Assembly: GCA_002309805.1 (NCBI GenBank)
Contig: DBYJ01000003.1
Span: 123 to 64,122, forward strand
Source: Bacteroidales bacterium UBA1189
GTDB lineage: Bacteria; Bacteroidota; Bacteroidia; Bacteroidales; Bacteroidaceae
Reading direction: 5' to 3'
Length of the DNA: 64,000 bases
The stretch's first letter is position 1; each line of letters begins with the position of its first letter. The position numbers were made by a program, and so were the translations under genes. Below the pieces are notes generated by a model. The model ran no database searches, was not told the DNA's origin, and saw only the letters and a list, made by a program, of their open reading frames with translations. This document shows positions 8,564-15,935 of the stretch, in pieces.

Positions 8564-8786
8564 AATTAGGAATTAGGAATTAGGAATTAGGAATAAATTA
8601 ATGAAAAACTTAAACCAAAAACTAAAACTAAAACGTGAGAATTCTTGAAGCAGCGAGCGTCAACAAACTCGTTTGATTGGCCGAGTCGCGACTAGAAAAG
8701 ACGAAGTCAAATGTACTGCATGCCGCACACCAAAGCTATTCAAAAGTTTTAGTTTTAGTTCAAAGTTTTAGTTCTAATTTCATTTT
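8564..8786. repeat. Repeat-filled gap between nadD and gmk
   Basis: Holds TTAGGAA heptamer repeats (8564-8593), then imperfect inverted arms rich in CTAAAACTAAAAC (8604-8634) and AGTTTTAGTTTTAG (8743-8775). Between the arms lies dispersed dyad copy 3 (8646-8704). No coding sequence. It interrupts an otherwise tight gmk-nadD gene pair. Confidence 0.65.
8646..8704 (+). repeat. Dispersed dyad element, copy 3
   Basis: GCAGCGAGCG, CAAACTCGTTTGA, GCCGAGTCGCGAC in the same order as the other two copies, then AAAGACGAAGTCAAAT as in copy 2. Confidence 0.6.
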
Positions 8787-9359
8787 TCATTCTTCATTCA
8801 ATAGGAACTCTTTGACTTTGGCGAGGATTTCGGTTTGGGCTGTGTCGAGGTCGTCGTTGATGAGGATGTAGTCGAACTGGGGGGCGAAGGTGAGCTCGTA
8901 GGCGGCTTTGCGTACGCGTTCGTCGATGACCTCGGGGGCGTCGGTGGCGCGGCGCTCGAGGCGGCGGCGCAGCTCGTCGATGCTGGGGGGCTGGATGAAG
9001 ACGCTGAGGGCACGGTCGCCGTAGTGGCGTTTGATGTTGATGCCGCCCTTGACATCGACGTCGAAGATGACGTTCTGGCCGAGGGCGAGCTGCGCCTCGA
9101 CCTGGGCCGTGAGGGTGCCGTAGAAGCGGTCATGATAGACTTCCTCGTACTCGAGGAACTCGCCGCGGGCTATTTTCGCGCGGAACTCGTCGGGGGTGAC
9201 GAAGAAGTAATCGACGCCGTCCTGCTCGGTGCCGCGCGGGGGGCGGCTGGTGGCGGAGACGGAGAAGTAGAGGTTGAGGTCCTGCTGGCGCAGGAAGTTG
9301 ACGATGGTGGTCTTGCCCGAACCTGAGGGGGCAGAGAAAATGAGAATCTTACCGGACAT
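8787..9359 (-). CDS. gmk: Guanylate kinase
   Basis: 190 residues, the usual size. It phosphorylates GMP to GDP in the cytoplasm. The P-loop is SAPSGSGKTT near residue 10; SATSRPPRGTEQDGVDYFFV is the GMP-binding region, followed by GEFLEYEEVYHDRFYGT. VIFDVDVKGGINIKR is the conserved Walker-B type strand. It lies between yicC and nadD on the same strand, a conserved Bacteroidota order. The flanking gaps (133 and 238 nt) are filled with short repeats. Confidence 0.95.
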   Translation of the reverse strand: MSGKILIFSAPSGSGKTTIVNFLRQQDLNLYFSVSATSRPPRGTEQDGVDYFFVTPDEFRAKIARGEFLEYEEVYHDRFYGTLTAQVEAQLALGQNVIFDVDVKGGINIKRHYGDRALSVFIQPPSIDELRRRLERRATDAPEVIDERVRKAAYELTFAPQFDYILINDDLDTAQTEILAKVKEFLLNEE

Positions 9360-9387
9360 TTTTTTCCTTGGTTAAAAGATTTGGGTG

Positions 9388-9486
9388 AGTTAAGAATTAA
9401 GAGTTAAGAGTTAAGAAAAAATGTCCCGTATGCGGCATTCCGATTCCAAACTATTTTTCTTAATTCTTAATTCTTAACTCTTAACT
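9388..9486. repeat. TTAAGAA/TTAAGAG heptamer repeats between yicC and gmk
   Basis: 9388-9417 reads repeated TTAAGAG/TTAAGAA and 9459-9486 carries the reverse complement, so the gap can fold into a hairpin within the yicC-gmk transcript. Confidence 0.55.
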
Positions 9487-9491
9487 AACAA

Positions 9492-10382
9492 TTACATTAC
9501 GTTCAGCACTTGTTCCTTGATTTGTTCGAGCTCGTCTTTCATGCGGACGACGATGTTCTGCATCTCGGCGTGGTTGGACTTGCTGCCGGTGGTGTTGATT
9601 TCGCGTCCCATCTCCTGGGCGATGAAGCCGAGCTTCTTGCCCTGTCCGTGTCCGTCGGCGAGGGTCTGGCGGAAGTAGTTGAGGTGGTTGGTGAGGCGTT
9701 GCTTCTCCTCGTTGATGTCGAGCTTCTCGATGTAGTAGATGAGCTCCTGCTCGAAGCGGTTGCGGTCGTAGTCGGCGCCGAGGGTTTTCTGGAGGTTGTC
9801 GAGGATGCGGTTGCGGATGTTCTCGACGCGCTCTTTCTCGTAGGGCTCGATGGCGTGGAGCAGGGCTTCGATGTTATCGACTTTCTCGCGGAACTTCTTC
9901 TCGAGTGCGGCGCCCTCCTGGCGGCGGAACTCGACGAGGCGGTCGATGGCCTCGCGCGAGGCGGCGAGGGCGACGTCCCACTCCTCGTCGGTGAGCTCGT
10001 CGGTGAGCTCGGCGGTGGCCGTGCGTGTCAGCACGTCGGGCAGGCGCATGAGCATGGGCGTGAGGGTGATGGGCGAGAGGGGGAGGCCGTAGGCCTTCTC
10101 CAGCTGGCTCAGCTGTTCGTAGTAGGCTTTCAGCAGCTCGCCGTTGATGGGCGTGGCGGCAGCAGCGGCGTCTTCTTCAATCCACAGGTTGAACTCCACC
10201 TTGCCGCGCTCGAGCACGGAGGCAATCAGGGCGCGCAGCTCCATCTCCTTCTCCTTATAGAGCGGGGCGATGCGCGTCGAGAGGTCGAGCTGCTTGCTGT
10301 TGAGCGACTTTATTTCGGCACATATCTTCTTGTTACCGAGCATGCGGATGGCCTTGCCGTAGCCGGTCATAGACTGAATCAT
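9492..10382 (-). CDS. YicC/YloC family endoribonuclease
   Basis: 296 residues, typical for the family. It begins MIQSMTGYGKA, the hallmark YicC start, and ends with KSNHAEMQNIVVRMKDELEQ followed by EQVLNV, the DUF1732-like C-terminal helices. E. coli YicC is a cytoplasmic endoribonuclease. The gene begins the yicC-gmk-nadD cluster and is divergent from tsaB; both promoters lie in the 92-nt gap. Confidence 0.92.
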   Translation of the reverse strand: MIQSMTGYGKAIRMLGNKKICAEIKSLNSKQLDLSTRIAPLYKEKEMELRALIASVLERGKVEFNLWIEEDAAAAATPINGELLKAYYEQLSQLEKAYGLPLSPITLTPMLMRLPDVLTRTATAELTDELTDEEWDVALAASREAIDRLVEFRRQEGAALEKKFREKVDNIEALLHAIEPYEKERVENIRNRILDNLQKTLGADYDRNRFEQELIYYIEKLDINEEKQRLTNHLNYFRQTLADGHGQGKKLGFIAQEMGREINTTGSKSNHAEMQNIVVRMKDELEQIKEQVLNVM

Positions 10383-10407
10383 AGTGTTACCAATTATTAA
10401 ATCTGCG

Positions 10408-10415
10408 CAAAAGTA
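10408..10415 (-). promoter_or_regulatory. Bacteroidota -7 box for yicC
   Basis: Minus-strand TACTTTTG, 26 nt before the yicC start. Confidence 0.55.
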
Positions 10416-10437
10416 ATCATTTCTCGTATATTTTACT

Positions 10438-10445
10438 TACTTTTG
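10438..10445 (+). promoter_or_regulatory. Bacteroidota -7 box for tsaB
   Basis: TACTTTTG followed by CAG, 30 nt before the tsaB start. It faces the yicC box, giving a compact divergent promoter. Confidence 0.6.
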
Positions 10446-10474
10446 CAGTCGAAATTCCCAATATAGGCAAAAAA

Positions 10475-11179
10475 ATGGCTTGTATCCTGCATTTGGAAAC
10501 GTCGACGGACACCTGTTCCGTGGCACTCAGCGAGGACGGCGCCCTGCTGTTTGCGAAAGAAGAAGCGCCGGGCTCTCCGTCGCACGAGGTGGCATTCAGC
10601 GGCCTGGTGGACGAGGCCTTGTCGATGGCCGATAGCGCGGCGAAACGTCTGGATGCCGTAGCCCTGAGCTGCGGCCCCGGGTCATATACGGGGCTCCGTA
10701 TAAGTGCGTCGATGGCAAAGGGCATCTGCTACGGGCGCGACCTGCCCTTGATAGCCCTGCCCACGCTGGAGGTGACGTGCGTGCCTGTGCTGTTACGCGA
10801 CGACCTGCCCGAGGAGGCGTTGCTCTGCCCGATGATTGATGCCCGGCGCATGGAGGTGTATGCGGCTGTCTATGACCGTGCCCTCACTCCCGTCCGGGAT
10901 GTCGCAGCGGATGTGGTGGAGGCAGGGACGTACAATTCGTTCCTCGACCGTGGCCCCGTGTGGTTCTTCGGCGGTGGTGCCGAAAAATGCAAGAGCGTCA
11001 TCACCCATCCCAACGCCCGTTTCGTGGAGGGCGTCAGACCGTTGGCCCGATGGATGTTTCCCCTTGCCGAGAAGGCATTCAATGCCGGGCGCTTCGAGGA
11101 TGTCGCCTACTTCGAACCCTTCTATCTGAAGGAGTTCGTTGCCTCCAAACCAAGGGATTTGTTGAGGATTGAAAATTGA
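10475..11179 (+). CDS. tsaB: tRNA N6-threonylcarbamoyladenosine synthesis protein TsaB
   Basis: 234 residues. With TsaD and TsaE it makes t6A37 in tRNAs reading ANN codons. The start CILHLETSTDTCSVAL and the motif SCGPGSYTGLRISASMAKG are diagnostic of TsaB, an inactive ASKHA-fold partner of TsaD. The last residues LLRIEN and the stop codon are encoded by the first AGATTGA-type repeat of the following intergenic array, so the natural end was probably replaced or extended by the repeat. Confidence 0.93.
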   Translation: MACILHLETSTDTCSVALSEDGALLFAKEEAPGSPSHEVAFSGLVDEALSMADSAAKRLDAVALSCGPGSYTGLRISASMAKGICYGRDLPLIALPTLEVTCVPVLLRDDLPEEALLCPMIDARRMEVYAAVYDRALTPVRDVAADVVEAGTYNSFLDRGPVWFFGGGAEKCKSVITHPNARFVEGVRPLARWMFPLAEKAFNAGRFEDVAYFEPFYLKEFVASKPRDLLRIEN

Positions 11180-11245
11180 GGATTGAAGATTGAAGATTGA
11201 AAACTAAAATGGTTTAACCTTAAACGTTAAACGAGAAATAAAAAA
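11169..11245. repeat. AGATTGA heptamers and partial TTAAACG element
   Basis: The AGATTGA/GGATTGA series begins inside the end of tsaB and runs to about 11203. It is followed by GGTTTAACCTTAAACGTTAAACG (written here only as its type), matching the right half of the 95-bp element found at 13868 and 34566. It sits just before the DUF4290 gene. Confidence 0.55.
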
Positions 11246-11266
11246 ACGAAATAAACCGAGACAGAT

Positions 11267-11896
11267 ATGGAATATAACACCCAACTCTCTCCCTTGACCT
11301 TGCCTGAGTATGGCCGCTCCATCCAGCGGATGATTGATTTTGCCGTAACCATCGAGGATCGTGCCGAGCGCCAACGCTGTGCCGAGACCATCATACGCAT
11401 CATGAAGGGGAAGTTCCCCGAAGGGCAGGGTATGCCCGACTATGAGCAGAAGCTTTGGGATCACTTGGCCATTATGGCGGATTTTAAGCTTGACATCGAC
11501 TATCCCTACGAAATAATCCGTCCGGAGAACTTCCGCAGCCGTCCCGATAATGTCCCATACGGCATGGGCGGCATCTCCCATCGCCACTATGGCCACTACA
11601 TCATGGCCATGATTGACGAAGCGCGCCAACTGCCTGAAGGGCCGTTGCGCGACGAGTTTGTCCGCCTCATTGCCATCCAGATGAAGAAGGAACATTTGCT
11701 CTGGAACCACGAAGGGTTGGAGGACAGCAAAATCGTTGACGACATACGCTTGTTCTCGGACGGCGAGATTGTGGTGGATGAGAATGCCCTCGGGCTGGCA
11801 TCGTACAAGCTGCCTGCCAACATACAGGCACAGCCCGCTCAGTCACAGGGCAAGAAGAAAAAGAAGAAGAAAAAGAACAACAACAATAATAATTAA
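11267..11896 (+). CDS. DUF4290 family protein
   Basis: 209 residues. The start MEYNTQLSPLTLPEYGR and the segment GKFPEGQGMPDYEQKLWDHL are typical of DUF4290, a Bacteroidota family of unknown function. No signal peptide, so probably cytoplasmic. The tail is low complexity: about eight Lys then about six Asn, encoded by AAG/AAA then AAC/AAT runs, and the TAA stop belongs to the AATTAAGAG repeat that follows. It lies upstream of murA in the same direction. Confidence 0.82.
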   Translation: MEYNTQLSPLTLPEYGRSIQRMIDFAVTIEDRAERQRCAETIIRIMKGKFPEGQGMPDYEQKLWDHLAIMADFKLDIDYPYEIIRPENFRSRPDNVPYGMGGISHRHYGHYIMAMIDEARQLPEGPLRDEFVRLIAIQMKKEHLLWNHEGLEDSKIVDDIRLFSDGEIVVDENALGLASYKLPANIQAQPAQSQGKKKKKKKKNNNNNN

Positions 11897-11998
11897 GAGT
11901 TAAGAATTAAGAGTTAAGAAAAATACCCCTGCAAACATGACATTCGTCTGTAACTCCTGAACTCCTGCAACTCCTGAACTCCAAAAAACTCTTAACTA
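11893..11998. repeat. TTAAGAG repeats and CTCCTGAA repeats upstream of murA
   Basis: TTAAGAA/TTAAGAG at 11893-11919, a repeated CTCCTGAACTCCTGCAACTCC block near 11955-11980, then CTTAACTAG. No gene. Confidence 0.5.
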
Positions 11999-12010
11999 GA
12001 AATCTGCATT

Positions 12011-13336
12011 ATGGCATCGTTTATCATTGAAGGCGGACGTCCGCTCAACGGGGAAATCACTCCACAAGGCGCCAAAAACGAGGTACTGCAGATACTCTGT
12101 GCTACCTTGCTGACGTCTGAACCTGTCACCGTCCATAACATCCCCGACATCCTCGACGTCAACAATCTGATGAAGATGATGACTCTGATGGGCGTGCGTA
12201 TCGACCGCCTGGGGGAGGGCAGCTTCCGTTTCCAAGCCGACAAACTGGATGAGCAATACCTCGGAAGTGACGATTTCCTCCGCCTCTGCGCCAAGCTGCG
12301 CGGCTCGGTGATGCTGGTGGGACCGCTGCTGGCTCGCTTCGGCAAGGCGTTCATCAGCAAGCCCGGCGGCGATAAGATTGGCCGCCGTCGCCTCGACACC
12401 CATTTCCAGGGCTTCATGAACCTGGGAGCCACGTTTGTCTATGACGACGAACGTGGCGTTTACGAACTGCGTGCCGAGCGGTTGAAAGGGACGTATATGC
12501 TGCTTGACGAGGCCTCGGTGACAGGTACGGCCAACATCATCATGGGGGCCGTCATGGCCGAGGGCGATACCGTCATCTACAATGCCGCATGCGAGCCTTA
12601 TGTTCAGCAACTCTGTCGGATGCTTTGTCGCATGGGCGCACAGATTGAGGGTATTGCCAGTAACCGCCTGACCATTCACGGCGTCAGCACCTTGCTCGGC
12701 TGCGAGCATACCGCTCTGCCCGATATGATTGAGGTGGGCAGCTTTATCGGCATGGCTGCCATGACCCAGAGCGAGCTCACCATCCGCAACGTCTCCTATC
12801 CCGACCTCGGTATTATCCCTGCCAGCTTCCGCCGTCTGGGTATCGACGTCAAGCAGCAGGGCGACGACATCTACATCCCTCGTCAGGAGCATTACCAGAT
12901 AGAATCGTTCATCGACGGCAGCATCATGACTATTGCCGATGCGCCGTGGCCCGGGCTGACGCCTGACTTGCTGAGCGTATTGCTCGTTACCGCCATCCAG
13001 GCCAAGGGCAGCGTGCTCATTCATCAGAAGATGTTTGAGAGCCGCCTGTTTTTTGTGGATAAGCTGATTGACATGGGGGCTCAGATTATCCTCTGCGACC
13101 CGCACCGGGCCGTAGTCAACGGCCACGACCGTGCCTTCTGCCTCCGTGCCCGCAAGATGACCAGCCCCGATATCCGTGCGGGTATCGCTCTGCTGATTGC
13201 TGCCATGAGTGCCGAGGGAACGAGTACCATTGGCGATATTGACCAGATTGACCGCGGCTACCAGAACATCGACGGACGTCTGAATGCCCTCGGCGCTCAC
13301 ATCCTCCGCGTACCGAGCGAGAACTTCCATTCCTGA
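12011..13336 (+). CDS. murA: UDP-N-acetylglucosamine 1-carboxyvinyltransferase
   Basis: 441 residues. It transfers enolpyruvate from PEP to UDP-GlcNAc, the first committed step of peptidoglycan synthesis, in the cytoplasm. The family signature GGRPLNGEITPQGAKNE is at the start, with the EPSP-synthase-like double domain throughout. In the active-site loop the usual PGGCxIG reads KPGGDKIG: the catalytic-loop Cys (Cys115 in E. coli) is Asp121 here. It heads murA-rimM-M23-dxr-rseP; rimM begins 4 nt after its stop codon. Confidence 0.95.
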   Translation: MASFIIEGGRPLNGEITPQGAKNEVLQILCATLLTSEPVTVHNIPDILDVNNLMKMMTLMGVRIDRLGEGSFRFQADKLDEQYLGSDDFLRLCAKLRGSVMLVGPLLARFGKAFISKPGGDKIGRRRLDTHFQGFMNLGATFVYDDERGVYELRAERLKGTYMLLDEASVTGTANIIMGAVMAEGDTVIYNAACEPYVQQLCRMLCRMGAQIEGIASNRLTIHGVSTLLGCEHTALPDMIEVGSFIGMAAMTQSELTIRNVSYPDLGIIPASFRRLGIDVKQQGDDIYIPRQEHYQIESFIDGSIMTIADAPWPGLTPDLLSVLLVTAIQAKGSVLIHQKMFESRLFFVDKLIDMGAQIILCDPHRAVVNGHDRAFCLRARKMTSPDIRAGIALLIAAMSAEGTSTIGDIDQIDRGYQNIDGRLNALGAHILRVPSENFHS

Positions 13337-13340
13337 TACC

Positions 13341-13856
13341 ATGATTTTGCGCGAAGAACTCCATTCCATAGGCCATTTCACCCGTCCCCACGGCGTGCAA
13401 GGCGAGATGGCGCTCATGCTGACGGACGATGTGTTCGACCGTGCGGATGTGTCGTGTCTTGTCTGCTCGATGGATGGCATATTCGTGCCGTTTTTCGTGG
13501 AGGAATATCGCTATAAGACGGACAACGTAGTGTTGGTGAAGTTTGAGCATGTGGATACTGTGGAGCAGGCGCGTGTGTTTACAAACAAGGAGGCGTTTGC
13601 CCTGAACAAGGAGTGTGAAGGGGAGAAACCGGATTTTGCGTGGAACGATTTCGTGGGCTTCTCGGCAGAGGAAGGTATACGTGGGGCATTGGGAAATATT
13701 GTTCACGTTGATGATTCGACGATGAACGTCCTGTTCATTGTCGGGCGGCCCGACGGCTCGGAGTGCTTCATTCCTGCTCAGGAAGTGTTTATCGAAGATA
13801 TCGATTACGAAAATCGTCATATAGTATTCAACTTGCCTGAAGGCCTGATAGACTGA
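13341..13856 (+). CDS. rimM: Ribosome maturation factor RimM
   Basis: 171 residues from the ATG at 13341, chosen because it follows the murA stop by 4 nt and begins the conserved core ELHSIGHFTRPHGVQGEMAL. A longer frame from 13284 would overlap murA. RimM helps 16S rRNA processing and 30S assembly. The C-terminal PRC-barrel part is visible (IRGALGNIVHVDD, CFIPAQEVFIEDIDYENRHI). It is cotranscribed with murA by spacing. Confidence 0.92.
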   Translation: MILREELHSIGHFTRPHGVQGEMALMLTDDVFDRADVSCLVCSMDGIFVPFFVEEYRYKTDNVVLVKFEHVDTVEQARVFTNKEAFALNKECEGEKPDFAWNDFVGFSAEEGIRGALGNIVHVDDSTMNVLFIVGRPDGSECFIPAQEVFIEDIDYENRHIVFNLPEGLID

Positions 13857-13867
13857 AGAATGAAAGG

Positions 13868-13962
13868 GTTTAACGGAGAACGTTTAACGTTTAACGAGGC
13901 TGGCGCGATGGCATCGGAGGACGTGTTCGTTAAACATTAAACCTTAAACGTTAAACGAGAAA
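13868..13962. repeat. 95-bp inverted-repeat element, copy 1
   Basis: Reads GTTTAAC-type heptamers, GAGGCTGGCGCGATGGCATC, AGGACGTGTTCGTTAAAC and then ATTAAACCTTAAACGTTAAACGAG. The two ends are complementary. A nearly identical copy lies at 34566-34660; partial copies lie near 11210 and 44225. It ends just before the start codon of the next gene. Confidence 0.75.
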
Positions 13963-13974
13963 TGAAGATTAACC

Positions 13975-14751
13975 ATGGAAGAGAATAAATCGAATAAACC
14001 ACACCGGCATGTCTGGCTTCCTATCCTTTGCGGCATAGGTGGGGTGGTGCTGGGCATAGCATTACTATGCTTTACACCACTCCGGGCACTACAGCCAGGC
14101 TACCTCACCCCCCAGTCGCGCGAGCAGGTACTCAATTTCGCTCTCCGTGTCGATTCGTTGGAGGAGGCTGTGGCTCGTCAGAATCTTTATGTCACTAATT
14201 TGCAGGATATCCTGAGGGGACGTGTCAAGGTGGATACCGTTATTTCCATTGACACGCTGACAGCTCTTCGTGCGGCAGACCTCATGGAGCAGACCGAGCG
14301 AGAAAAGGAGTTTGCCCGTCAGTACGAAGCCAATGAAAAGTACAACTTGATTACCCTCGCCTCACGGGCTGCTGGTGTGTCGGGATTAAACCTGATGGTT
14401 CCTGTGCGGGGCGTTGTGCAGCGGACGTTCGACCCTCAGCACGATGACTACGGCATCGAGGTGCTGCCTACCGTACGCTCGTCTGTTGCAGCAGTACTTG
14501 ACGGCACGGTGGTGCAGAGCGGATATACGGCCGTGAATGGCTACTCTGTTGTCATTCAGCACAACGGCGACCTTGTTTCCGTCTATTCTCACCTCGGGAC
14601 GATTGTTTGTAAGCCCGGGCAGAAAGTGCGAGGAGGTGAAGCCATCGCCGCTGTCGCCAAGGTCGCGGACGACCAGCATCAGAACACCATCCACTTCGAA
14701 CTCTGGCATAAGGGGACGGCACTCGACCCCACACTATATATTGCTTTCTAA
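13975..14751 (+). CDS. M23-like membrane protein, probably catalytically degenerate
   Basis: 258 residues. One membrane helix (about 14-36, LPILCGIGGVVLGIALLCF), a short coiled linker, then an M23/LytM fold at about 130-258: LMVPVRGVVQRTF, VLDGTVVQSGY, LVSVYSHLGTIVCKPGQKV, NTIHFELWHKGTALDP. Active M23 enzymes need HxxxD and HxH zinc ligands. Here the first motif reads DDYGIEV and the last TIHFE, so two or three ligands look lost. It may therefore act like EnvC as a regulator, not an enzyme. It lies between rimM and dxr. Confidence 0.8.
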   Translation: MEENKSNKPHRHVWLPILCGIGGVVLGIALLCFTPLRALQPGYLTPQSREQVLNFALRVDSLEEAVARQNLYVTNLQDILRGRVKVDTVISIDTLTALRAADLMEQTEREKEFARQYEANEKYNLITLASRAAGVSGLNLMVPVRGVVQRTFDPQHDDYGIEVLPTVRSSVAAVLDGTVVQSGYTAVNGYSVVIQHNGDLVSVYSHLGTIVCKPGQKVRGGEAIAAVAKVADDQHQNTIHFELWHKGTALDPTLYIAF

Positions 14752-14755
14752 GGAT

Positions 14756-15922
14756 ATGAAAAATAAGAAAAAACAGATAGCCATTCTCGGCTCGACGGGA
14801 AGCATAGGCACCCAGGCGCTTCAAGTCGTTGAAGCACATCCCGACCTGTTCGAGGTGTATGCCCTGACGGCAAACAACAACGCCTCGTTGCTCATTGAGC
14901 AGGCGCGGAAGTTCGAGCCCGATGCGGTGGTTATTGCCAACGACGCCCATTACCTCAAGGTAAAGGAGGCGCTTGCCGACCTGCCCATCAAGGTGTATGC
15001 CGGAGCCGACGCCCTGTGCCAGGTGGTTGCCATGGAGCACGTGGATGTGGTGTTGGCGTCGCTGGTGGGCTATGCAGGGCTGCGTCCCACCATGGAAGCC
15101 ATCCGTGCCGGCAAGGATATTGCGTTGGCCAACAAGGAGACGCTGGTTGTGGCAGGCGAACTCATAACCCGTCTGGCCATTGAATACCATGCCCCCATCC
15201 TGCCCGTCGATAGCGAGCACTCGGCCATTTTCCAATGTCTGGCTGGTGAGCCCCACAACGCTGTTGAGAAGATTATCCTCACAGCCTCGGGCGGTCCCTT
15301 CCGCACCTGGACTGCCGAGCAGATAGCCCAGGCTACGCCGGCACAGGCACTCCGTCATCCCAACTGGGACATGGGCGCAAAGGTTACCATCGACTCCGCC
15401 TCCATGATGAACAAGGGCTTTGAAGTGATGGAGGCCAAATGGCTGTTTGGCGTCAAGGCCGAGGATATTCAGGTGGTGGTCCATCCGCAGAGCGTTGTCC
15501 ACTCCATGGTGCAGTTCATCGACGGCTCCATCAAGGCCCAGCTGGGCAGCCCCGACATGCGCCTGCCCATCCAGTACGCCTTCTCCTATCCCAGCCGTTT
15601 GCCCTCCGACTTCCCTCGCGTGGATTTCGCCCAGCTCGGCAGCCTGACGTTCGAGGCCCCCGACCCTGTGCGTTTCCCCAACCTCCGTCTGGCTTTCGAG
15701 GCCATCCGTGGGGGCGGCAATCTGCCCTGCATCCTCAACGCCGCCAACGAGGTATGTGTGGATGCCTTCCTGCACGACCGCATCGGGTTCCTCCAGATGA
15801 GCGACGTCAACGCCGAAGTAATGAGCCGCATCCCCTTCATCGCCCATCCCGGTTACGACGACTACGTCGAGACCGACCGCATAGCCCGCGAAATGGCAAA
15901 TCAAATCATCAACAAATCCTAA
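14756..15922 (+). CDS. dxr: 1-deoxy-D-xylulose 5-phosphate reductoisomerase
   Basis: 388 residues from the ATG at 14756, four nucleotides after the previous stop. A longer in-frame extension from 14537 overlaps the M23-like gene and is not real. It makes MEP from DXP using NADPH in isoprenoid synthesis. The NADPH loop GSTGSIGTQAL is at the start. LPVDSEHSAIFQCL and ASGGPFRTW are substrate-loop motifs, and NKGFEVMEAKWLFG with HPQSVVHSMVQF complete the active site. Confidence 0.96.
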   Translation: MKNKKKQIAILGSTGSIGTQALQVVEAHPDLFEVYALTANNNASLLIEQARKFEPDAVVIANDAHYLKVKEALADLPIKVYAGADALCQVVAMEHVDVVLASLVGYAGLRPTMEAIRAGKDIALANKETLVVAGELITRLAIEYHAPILPVDSEHSAIFQCLAGEPHNAVEKIILTASGGPFRTWTAEQIAQATPAQALRHPNWDMGAKVTIDSASMMNKGFEVMEAKWLFGVKAEDIQVVVHPQSVVHSMVQFIDGSIKAQLGSPDMRLPIQYAFSYPSRLPSDFPRVDFAQLGSLTFEAPDPVRFPNLRLAFEAIRGGGNLPCILNAANEVCVDAFLHDRIGFLQMSDVNAEVMSRIPFIAHPGYDDYVETDRIAREMANQIINKS

Positions 15923-15935
15923 ATTGTACATTCTC

